A DNA stretch of 5,648 bases from assembly GCA_018883625.1 (NCBI GenBank), contig JAHLFV010000092.1, forward strand, positions 1 through 5,648. Reading direction: 5' to 3'. The position numbers were made by a program, and so were the translations under genes. Origin of the DNA: Candidatus Treponema excrementipullorum (GTDB lineage Bacteria > Spirochaetota > Spirochaetia > Treponematales > Treponemataceae). The notes beneath the pieces were generated by a model. That model was given only the letters and a program-made list of their open reading frames with translations. It was not told where the DNA came from and made no database searches. Shown here piece by piece: positions 1 through 5,285 of this stretch. Each line of letters starts with the position of its first letter. The first letter of the stretch is position 1.

Positions 1-255
1 GGACTTCACAGCCTCTTTGTTTACCACCACATCTGTCGGTGGCTCATCTTCCCGTAAACGGATATAAACTTCTACCTTTCCCCGAAGAATGGTTTTAGCT
101 ACCTTGTCTCGGAAAAAGTTCTCCAAACGACTAATCATAGAGGGAAGATTTACATTCAAATCAAGATATTTTGAATTGTATGATTTAATTTCAACGGAGA
201 CAAAAATATTATCCCCGGTATATTCCCTGTAAGCGAATCCTGTCATACTGGTCAT
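1..255 (-). CDS. yicC: YicC/YloC-family endoribonuclease, N-terminal part (runs off left edge)
   Basis: The minus strand reads open from an ATG at 255-253 to the window edge, giving 85 residues. The protein begins MTSMTGFAYRE, close to the family's N-terminal signature (MxSMTGFG followed by a charged segment). It continues through VSVEIKSYNSKYLDL and a RLENFFRDKV segment to RGKVEVYIRL, the expected order for the YicC-like N-terminal domain. Family members are about 290 residues, so roughly 70 percent lies outside the window. YicC (E. coli) and YloC (B. subtilis) are cytoplasmic endoribonucleases linked to RNA turnover; that role comes from the family, not from this sequence. The start is well supported: an AAGGAGAA site lies 7 nt upstream (counted from AGGAG), and the ATG overlaps the murC stop codon as ATGA, implying translational coupling. 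The seventh residue after MTSMTGF is Ala-Tyr rather than the common Gly; the significance is unknown. Confidence 0.9.
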   Translation of the reverse strand, partial: MTSMTGFAYREYTGDNIFVSVEIKSYNSKYLDLNVNLPSMISRLENFFRDKVAKTILRGKVEVYIRLREDEPPTDVVVNKEAVKS

Positions 256-1811
256 AGTTGTTCTCCTTGCAAATCTTCTAAAAGTTTTCTTCCCAATTTC
301 CAGTTATCTCCGGCTCCCATGGTGATAAAAAGAATTTTTTCGGCATCGGTACCATTCTTTGCCCCTTTGTTCTGTGAAGACTCCAGTTCCCTTTTCATAT
401 CCGGCAGAGCGTCCATTATTTCTTCGTAATACCGCACGTAAGGATGATGTTCCCTCACCTTTTCCCACAAGGTTTTACCTGTAACGGAGGCATCCTCCGC
501 CTTTTCTCGGGCAGAACCGTAAATTTTGTGCAAAATAACTTGGTCGGCAGCAGAAAAACATCGGGCAAATTCTTCCAATAAAGCAGCTGTTCTGCTGTAA
601 GTATGAGCCATAAAATCCACAATCAGTAATCTGTCGGGGTAAAATTTTTTATATCCTTCCAATGTTTTTTCTACGGCAGTAGGATGATGTCCGTAGTCGT
701 CAATAAACAAGACATTTTTCCATTCTCCCAGAATTTCGGAACGTCGCTTACCTCCCGTAAAAGAGGCAAGACCGGTAGCTATTTTATCTGCTGTATCTGT
801 ACTAAATACGAATCCCGTACCGGATCCCTGAGCAGTTCCTTGCAAAGGCTCGGTTCCGGGCTTACATTCTGCGGAAGAATCAGCCTGTAACAATCCCACA
901 ACCAAGGCGATGGCGGCGGCGGCATTTAATACCAAGTGTTTTCCCGGTATTCTCAGATAAAACTGATAATCCCCAAAAGCTTTAAGGCTAAAATATTGTC
1001 TGCCTGTCTCTACTTTGCCAAAAGTAATTTTAAATTCGGAATCAGCACCTTCCCCGTAAGGAGTAAACACAATATCGGGACGTTTTTTTTCTGCCAAAGA
1101 AACAGCTTCACAGGCTCCCTTGTCATCACAGCAATAGATTAACTGCCCACCGGCAGGCAACAAACAAATATAATCCACAAAAGCGTTCAGTATGTCGTTA
1201 TAGGTGGGATAATAATCCTGATGGTCGCTTTCCACGCTGGTGAGGATAATTTTTTGGGGATGAAAGTCCATAAAATGACGCTGATACTCACAGGTTTCTG
1301 CCACAAAATATTTGTGCCCCCGATTTAAAGTACAACTTCCATGAGCACCGAAAGAGGATATCATACTGCCGGCTAACACCTGTACAGGCAAAGCAAACTG
1401 TTGCAAAATACTGCCGGTCAAACCGGTAGTGGTAGTTTTTCCGTGAACGCCGGCTATACCGCAACTGTAGGCATGAGCAGAAATCTGTCCCAATGCTTGG
1501 GAATACAATAAACAGGGAATGTGTTTTTCCCGGGCAATCTGCAATTCACAGTTTGTTTCAAAGTTATATGCAGAAGAGTATATGACGCAACAAATATCAC
1601 CTGTAATGTTTTCTGCGGAAAAGGGTAAAGCCTTTATCCCTATGGCAGCCAAAACCTGATCCGTGTAAAAAACGTCTTCCACGTCACTGCCGGTGATAAA
1701 AGCCCCTCGGGCATGTAATATTTCCGTTAAAGCAGCCATACCGGTGCCTTTAATTCCCACAAAATGTATGTGAACACCCTTCAATTCGGAAGGCAAAGTG
1801 AACTTTTCCAT
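252..1811 (-). CDS. murC: UDP-N-acetylmuramate--L-alanine ligase (MurC)
   Basis: MurC joins L-alanine to UDP-MurNAc using ATP, the first peptide-forming step of cytoplasmic peptidoglycan precursor synthesis. The 519-residue product has the three Mur-ligase domains in order. The N-terminal UDP-substrate domain carries GIKGTGM (19-25), a variant of the usual GIGGxGM loop. The central ATPase domain carries the P-loop GVHGKTTTT (121-129), an acidic motif AETCEY (171-176) and the ESDHQDYY segment with His197. NAAAAIAL (296-303) follows, and the C-terminal domain starts near GGKRRSE (353-359) with FIDDYGHHPTAV (369-380). E. coli MurC is about 490 residues; the excess is largely low-complexity insertions near 311-340 and 478-490. 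Mpl, the murein-peptide ligase, is the main alternative, but Mpl normally has a GICGTxM-type loop. The ATG at 1811 is the only plausible start. It has no SD and sits right behind a promoter, so the mRNA may be leaderless. Its stop overlaps yicC. Confidence 0.93.
   Translation of the reverse strand: MEKFTLPSELKGVHIHFVGIKGTGMAALTEILHARGAFITGSDVEDVFYTDQVLAAIGIKALPFSAENITGDICCVIYSSAYNFETNCELQIAREKHIPCLLYSQALGQISAHAYSCGIAGVHGKTTTTGLTGSILQQFALPVQVLAGSMISSFGAHGSCTLNRGHKYFVAETCEYQRHFMDFHPQKIILTSVESDHQDYYPTYNDILNAFVDYICLLPAGGQLIYCCDDKGACEAVSLAEKKRPDIVFTPYGEGADSEFKITFGKVETGRQYFSLKAFGDYQFYLRIPGKHLVLNAAAAIALVVGLLQADSSAECKPGTEPLQGTAQGSGTGFVFSTDTADKIATGLASFTGGKRRSEILGEWKNVLFIDDYGHHPTAVEKTLEGYKKFYPDRLLIVDFMAHTYSRTAALLEEFARCFSAADQVILHKIYGSAREKAEDASVTGKTLWEKVREHHPYVRYYEEIMDALPDMKRELESSQNKGAKNGTDAEKILFITMGAGDNWKLGRKLLEDLQGEQL
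261..268 (-). promoter_or_regulatory. Shine-Dalgarno site of yicC, inside the end of murC
   Basis: Read on the minus strand the bases are AAGGAGAA. The AGGAG core is followed by 7 nt and then the ATG at 255. The site is embedded in the last MurC codons (Leu-Gln-Gly-Glu-Gln-Leu), so the end of MurC doubles as the initiation region of the next gene. It fixes the yicC start and shows that this organism uses SD-led initiation inside operons. Confidence 0.8.
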
Positions 1812-1833
1812 AAATCGTATATTACAGTAGAAT
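1805..1833 (+). promoter_or_regulatory. Candidate promoter of the 62-residue ORF, overlapping the murC promoter
   Basis: TTTCCA (1805-1810, 4 of 6 matches) and TAGAAT (1828-1833, 5 of 6 matches) have a 17-bp spacer. The -10 box ends 7 nt before the ATG at 1841, the same geometry as the murC promoter. The -35 box lies over the murC start codon, so polymerase could not occupy both promoters at once. The weak -35 makes this the least certain of the three promoter calls. Confidence 0.4.
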
Positions 1834-1847
1834 TAGTTTTATGACAA
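1819..1847 (-). promoter_or_regulatory. Predicted sigma70-type promoter of murC-yicC, possibly leaderless
   Basis: On the minus strand, TTGTCA (1847-1842) and TAATAT (1824-1819) are separated by exactly 17 bp. Each box matches the consensus at 5 of 6 positions. The -10 box ends 7 nt before the murC ATG, so the expected transcription start (about 7-8 nt after the box) falls on or next to the A of the start codon. There is no SD-like sequence between the box and the ATG. The promoter overlaps the opposing promoter at 1805-1833. The assignment is by motif only. Confidence 0.65.
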
Positions 1848-2029
1848 CGGAGCAGGAATATCCCTTGAGAGTGTTACCGGAAAAATATCAGAAGTTATGT
1901 ACGAGCCTCTGTTTTTATCTCTTCTGTGAATTTGATAAAAAAGTCTGCGATAATTCCTTTCCGGGTGTGCAAGAAAAAGTTTTTTTTACCTTGGCGTTAC
2001 CCTTTCTTCATGCTATACTGGAACTATGA
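1841..2029 (+). CDS. Hypothetical small protein, 62 residues
   Basis: I do not recognise this protein. The open frame runs from an ATG at 1841 to TGA at 2027-2029, overlapping the glucosidase ATG by 4 nt (ATGA). The N-terminal third is polar and charged. The middle has four cysteines (C20, C24, C29, C36) spaced 3, 4 and 6 residues apart within an aromatic stretch, and the C-terminus is hydrophobic (FFTLALPFLHAILEL). There is no clear signal peptide or recognised metal-binding fold. For coding: the 4-nt overlap matches the neighbouring junctions, a -10-like box sits 7 nt upstream of the ATG, and codon choice resembles its neighbours. Against: there is no SD, the protein is short, and its last 40 bases also hold a strong promoter for the next gene. 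It could instead be an intergenic spacer with a chance frame. Confidence 0.42.
   Translation: MTTEQEYPLRVLPEKYQKLCTSLCFYLFCEFDKKVCDNSFPGVQEKVFFTLALPFLHAILEL
1991..2019 (+). promoter_or_regulatory. Predicted extended -10 promoter of the alpha-glucosidase operon, possibly leaderless
   Basis: TTGGCG (1991-1996) and TATACT (2014-2019) are 17 bp apart. The -10 box is preceded by TG plus one base (TGCTATACT), the extended -10 form. The box ends 6 nt before the ATG at 2026, so the expected +1 is the A of that ATG. No SD exists in the intervening GGAACT. An A5-G-T8 tract lies just upstream of the -35 box (the T8 at 1980-1987) and could act as an UP-like element. The promoter is inside the 3' end of the small ORF, so the glucosidase and the repair genes could be transcribed independently of it. 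Confidence 0.65.
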
Positions 2030-3723
2030 TGAAATCAGTACCTTGGTGGCAATCCCGTATAGCATATCAAATTTATCCTCGGAGCTTTTGTGACTCCAAC
2101 AATGACGGAATCGGAGACCTTCGGGGAATCATATCTAAATTGGACTACTTTGTAGAATTGGGAGTCGGCATTTTGTGGCTATCCCCCGTGTACCGTTCCC
2201 CGAACTTTGACAACGGCTATGATATCAGCGGATACCGGGAAATAAATCCCGAATACGGTACCATGGAAGACATGAAAGAGCTTTTGACAGAAGCAAAAAA
2301 GCGAAATCTCAAACTCATCATGGACTTGGTTATAAATCATACTTCCGACGAACATCCTTGGTTTGTCGAAAGTAAAAAAAGCAAAGATAATCCCTATCGT
2401 TCCTTTTACTACTGGCGACCGGGTTCCGTAGACAAAAAGGGAAATCCTGTTCCTCCCAATAACTGGTCCAGTTTCTTTTCGGGACCGGCTTGGGAATATG
2501 ACAGAACAACCCAGGAATTTTACCTCCACTTATTTTCCAAAAAACAACCCGATTTGAACTTTGAAAATCCTCAAGTGTTGGCTGCCGTTAAAGACATTAT
2601 GACCTTTTGGCTTGATTTGGGAATAGACGGTTTCCGATGTGACGTTATCAACCTGATTTCCAAAACTACCTTGGCAAACGGAAAAAAAAGAATAGCTCTG
2701 ACCGGTCGGGAACACTACATAACACAACCGGGCTGCCATAAGATTTTGGCAGAATTGCGCCGGGATGTGTTGTCAAAGTATGACTGTTTTACCGTAGGAG
2801 AAACAGTTCTTGTTACCACGCAAGATGCACAAGCCCTCTGTCCCCCGGGAAGAAAAGAGCTGGACATGATTTTTTCTTTTGACCACATGGACTGTGACCA
2901 CATTAACAATAAATGGTTTAAAGTGCCATTCAAACCTTACAAGTTGATGAATATCCTCTTTAAGTGGCAAAAAGAAGTGGACTGGAATACGTTATATTTT
3001 GAAAATCACGATCAGCCCAGAAGTATTTCCCGCTTTGGCAGTAAAAAATATCCTCAGCAGTCGGCAAAACTGTTGGCAGTGATTCTTTTCACATTGCGGG
3101 GAACACCATTTATCTTTGAAGGACAGGAGTTGGGAATGACTAACGCAACCTTTAACACCTTGTCTGATTTCAGAGATACGGAAAGCATTACCGTGTGGAA
3201 CTTGGCAACAAAACTCCATTTTCCCCGCTGGTTAAAAATGAAACTGCTACGGGCAACCAGCCGAGACAATGCCAGAACCCCTATGCAATGGAATACCCAA
3301 GACAACGCCGGTTTTTCCTTTGACACAAAAACCGTTCCTTGGATTCCCGTACAAAGTAATTACAAAGAAATTAACGTAGAAACAGAACAGAACCAAAAGG
3401 ATTCCCTGCTTAACTGGTACAAAGAACTGATTACAATACGTAAAAGAACCCCGGAGTTAACGGGCGGATCCTTTTCCGTTATATATCAAGACAAAGAAGT
3501 GTATGCTTACAAACGCTCATTACCGGGAGTAGGAAAATTTCCTGACAGAGAAACCTATGTAGTGTTGAATTTCGGCGGGAAAAAGCGACAGATTCCTCAA
3601 GAAGTCACCGCCATACTGGACGCATTACCGGAAAAAACAGTATTGGCTTCCGTGTACGATGATACCACCTGTTTACCTCCTTACGGAGCCTTCATCGTGA
3701 AGAATACGGACAAAAACTTATGA
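2026..3723 (+). CDS. GH13 alpha-glucosidase, probable oligo-1,6-glucosidase
   Basis: A 565-residue retaining glycoside hydrolase of family GH13, resembling subfamily 31 (oligo-1,6-glucosidase, dextran glucosidase). No signal peptide is present, so it should act in the cytoplasm on short alpha-glucosides. Visible motifs are the N-terminal YQIYPRSF and calcium-loop-like DSNNDGIGD (23-31); DLVINH (100-105); QPDLNFENP (174-182); GFRCDVIN with the predicted nucleophile Asp206; VGET with the acid/base Glu259; ENHDQPR with the stabiliser Asp329; and SRDNARTPMQW (412-422), characteristic of this group. The C-terminal 100 residues fit the beta domain. Val207, directly after the nucleophile, is the residue associated with alpha-1,6 rather than alpha-1,4 preference; substrate remains an inference. 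Sucrose isomerase is less likely because the loop after NHDQPR is the plain SRFGS form. The start is ATGATG, so 2029 is an equal in-frame alternative. The stop overlaps xseA by 4 nt. Confidence 0.9.
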   Translation: MMKSVPWWQSRIAYQIYPRSFCDSNNDGIGDLRGIISKLDYFVELGVGILWLSPVYRSPNFDNGYDISGYREINPEYGTMEDMKELLTEAKKRNLKLIMDLVINHTSDEHPWFVESKKSKDNPYRSFYYWRPGSVDKKGNPVPPNNWSSFFSGPAWEYDRTTQEFYLHLFSKKQPDLNFENPQVLAAVKDIMTFWLDLGIDGFRCDVINLISKTTLANGKKRIALTGREHYITQPGCHKILAELRRDVLSKYDCFTVGETVLVTTQDAQALCPPGRKELDMIFSFDHMDCDHINNKWFKVPFKPYKLMNILFKWQKEVDWNTLYFENHDQPRSISRFGSKKYPQQSAKLLAVILFTLRGTPFIFEGQELGMTNATFNTLSDFRDTESITVWNLATKLHFPRWLKMKLLRATSRDNARTPMQWNTQDNAGFSFDTKTVPWIPVQSNYKEINVETEQNQKDSLLNWYKELITIRKRTPELTGGSFSVIYQDKEVYAYKRSLPGVGKFPDRETYVVLNFGGKKRQIPQEVTAILDALPEKTVLASVYDDTTCLPPYGAFIVKNTDKNL

Positions 3724-5027
3724 GCTACCCTGTTTTTCCGGAAAGAGATATGACCGGTACATGGCGTAACACCGGCGGTACCAACAGAGACACTGTCGGA
3801 ACTGAGTGGGATGCTTTAAACTCCCAAGAAAACCTTAGCGCCGGTACAAAAACCTACACTGTTTCAGAACTTACCACGTGCATAAAGGATTTATTGGAAG
3901 GCAATTTTTCTTCCGTTTCCTTAGAAGGAGAAATATCTAACTGTAAGCCTGCCAGTACCGGACATTTGTACTTTACACTGAAAGATAAAAACGCCGCCAT
4001 TTCCGCCGTTATGTTTAAAGGCAGAATGAGAAGTTTGACCTTTACCCCCGGTGACGGAACACTGGTACGGGTGCGGGGTTCTGTTTCCGTGTATCCCCCT
4101 CGGGGCAGTTATCAGATTATAGTTGAATCCATGGAACTTGCCGGTACCGGAAACATTTTGCTGATGCTGGAAGAGAGGAAACGGCGGCTGGCGGCAGAAG
4201 GGCTTTTTGACTCTGAAAGAAAAAGACAATTACCCTTTTTTCCAACCCGTATCGGTGTAGTTACCAGCCCTACGGGAGCAGCCTTGCGGGATATTTTGCA
4301 AATTGTACGGCGAAGAAACCCCAAAGTGTCCGTTACCGTCTTTCCCTGTGTGGTACAAGGTACAGAGGCTGCTCCTTCCATAGCTACCATGATTAAAACA
4401 GCCAACGACTTTTCCATGGCAGATGTCCTTATTGTAGGCAGAGGCGGCGGTTCTCTGGAAGACCTACTACCCTTTAGCGAAGAAGAAGTAGTACGGGTAG
4501 TTTCAGAGTCAAAAATTCCGGTGATTTCGGCCGTAGGCCACGAAATCGACTGGGCTCTCACCGACTATGCCGCAGATGTAAGAGCCCCCACCCCTTCTGC
4601 CGCCGCAGAGTTAGCCACGCCCTTGCTCACCGACATTACCCAGCAGTTGGAGGATAGACGCCGGGATCTATTACAGCAAGTACAATCAAAAATGGAAAAA
4701 ATGCGACTTTTGGTAAAATCTTTTACCCCGGATTCTTTAGAACTGCGGTTCAGGACTATAGAACAGCCCTTATTGGCTCGCTTTGACACGGCAAAAGAAG
4801 CCTTGCTTAACGGTATGCAAATAAAATGTACGGAAGCCCGTTTCCGTATCGATAAAGCCTTAAAAGACTTGGAAGGAGCAAATCCCACCGCCATTTTGGC
4901 ACGAGGGTATTCCGTCGTTACGGATAAAAAAACAGGAAAAGTAATCCGCAGTGACGAAGAAGTTTCTTCCGGCAGTGTATTGGAAATCAAACCCGCCAAA
5001 GGAAGTTTTACCGCCTTGGTACAGTAG
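3720..5027 (+). CDS. xseA: Exodeoxyribonuclease VII large subunit (XseA)
   Basis: ExoVII degrades single-stranded DNA to short oligonucleotides from both ends and acts in the cytoplasm in recombination and mismatch repair. XseA is the catalytic chain and binds several XseB copies. The 435-residue product has an OB-fold nucleic-acid-binding domain (about 45-140, starting KTYTVSEL). The catalytic domain follows, with RIGVVTSPTGAALRDIL (177-193), GRGGGSLEDLLPF (240-252), and AVGHEID (271-277) leading into DVRAPTPSAAAELA (286-299). A long helical, probably coiled-coil segment (about 305-385) and the C-terminal ARGYSVV (394-400) to KPAKGSF cap complete it. All family landmarks are present, and GHEID replaces the commoner GHETD. 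Residues 1-43 precede the conserved core and contain a degenerate 7-residue repeat. The ATG at 3720 overlaps the glucosidase stop (ATGA) and lacks a clear SD. The in-frame ATG at 3750 has a weak GGAAAGAG upstream and is an alternative start. Confidence 0.93.
   Translation: MSYPVFPERDMTGTWRNTGGTNRDTVGTEWDALNSQENLSAGTKTYTVSELTTCIKDLLEGNFSSVSLEGEISNCKPASTGHLYFTLKDKNAAISAVMFKGRMRSLTFTPGDGTLVRVRGSVSVYPPRGSYQIIVESMELAGTGNILLMLEERKRRLAAEGLFDSERKRQLPFFPTRIGVVTSPTGAALRDILQIVRRRNPKVSVTVFPCVVQGTEAAPSIATMIKTANDFSMADVLIVGRGGGSLEDLLPFSEEEVVRVVSESKIPVISAVGHEIDWALTDYAADVRAPTPSAAAELATPLLTDITQQLEDRRRDLLQQVQSKMEKMRLLVKSFTPDSLELRFRTIEQPLLARFDTAKEALLNGMQIKCTEARFRIDKALKDLEGANPTAILARGYSVVTDKKTGKVIRSDEEVSSGSVLEIKPAKGSFTALVQ
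3756..3818 (+). repeat. Degenerate 21-bp tandem repeat in the XseA N-terminal extension
   Basis: Three consecutive 21-nt units encode residues 13-33 as GTWRNTG, GTNRDTV and GTEWDAL. The first two units share the pattern G-T-x-R-[N/D]-T-x. The third keeps G-T and an acidic/Ala pair in register. The DNA is diverged (units begin ggtaca, ggtacc, ggaact), so the repeat looks old or kept at protein level. It lies before the OB fold, where ExoVII large subunits usually have no conserved sequence. Confidence 0.5.
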
Positions 5028-5030
5028 GAG
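5026..5030 (+). promoter_or_regulatory. Shine-Dalgarno site of xseB
   Basis: AGGAG begins inside the xseA stop codon (TAG at 5025-5027) and stands 5 nt before the xseB ATG at 5036. A ribosome terminating on xseA would sit on this site, which favours coupled synthesis of the two ExoVII subunits. It is the best SD among the rightward genes. Confidence 0.8.
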
Positions 5031-5035
5031 ACTAT

Positions 5036-5284
5036 ATGAAAAACTTTGAAGAAAAATTGGAACGTTTAGAAAAAATCAGCAGCGATATAAAAAAAAGCGA
5101 CGTAACCTTGGAAGAAGCTCTGAAATATTTTGAAGAAGGCATAACCCTTGCTAGAACCATGGAAAAAGAACTGGATAAGATAGAAGGAAAAATACAAATA
5201 TTAATGAATCAACCGGAAGTTGACTCTAAGGATACAAGCCGGCAAACACCGGAATTGGATTTATTTTCCGGAGTAGAAGTATAA
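5036..5284 (+). CDS. xseB: Exodeoxyribonuclease VII small subunit (XseB)
   Basis: XseB is the non-catalytic small chain of ExoVII, which binds the helical region of XseA in several copies and is needed for activity and solubility of the complex. The 82-residue product matches the family's usual length of about 70-90. It shows the family pattern throughout: FEEKLERLEKISSDIKK (4-20), then the conserved SDVTLEEALKYFEEGITLA (21-39), then a second amphipathic helix with MEKELDKIEGKIQIL to about residue 56. The two helices form the short coiled hairpin of the family. The last 25 residues are polar and variable and end in LDLFSGVEV. The gene starts 8 nt after xseA with a good SD, the standard xseA-xseB arrangement, and mutL starts 1 nt after its stop. 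An A8 run (5089-5096) encodes Lys-Lys. Confidence 0.93.
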   Translation: MKNFEEKLERLEKISSDIKKSDVTLEEALKYFEEGITLARTMEKELDKIEGKIQILMNQPEVDSKDTSRQTPELDLFSGVEV

Positions 5285-5285
5285 T

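Noticed and set aside
252..1811. Assignment of the Mur ligase as Mpl (murein-peptide recycling ligase)
   Set aside because: The loop is GIKGTGM rather than the Mpl GICGT form, and the central motifs match the MurC group with a CEY-type acidic motif. The leading role is therefore de novo synthesis, though a search would settle it.
1971..1990. A5-G-T8 tract as an intrinsic terminator ahead of the glucosidase
   Set aside because: No GC-rich stem precedes the T run, and a strong promoter follows at once, so an UP-like or plain AT-rich element is more likely.
2026..3723. Sucrose isomerase or trehalose synthase as the GH13 product
   Set aside because: The segment after NHDQPR is SRFGS without the isomerase-type RxDRx loop, and DVIN plus SRDNARTPMQW fit oligo-1,6-glucosidase better.
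4112..4999. Long open minus-strand frames opposite xseA (149 and 144 codons)
   Set aside because: They lie wholly antisense to a gene with every ExoVII family motif, have serine/arginine-rich composition typical of antisense reading, and show no recognisable domain or SD.
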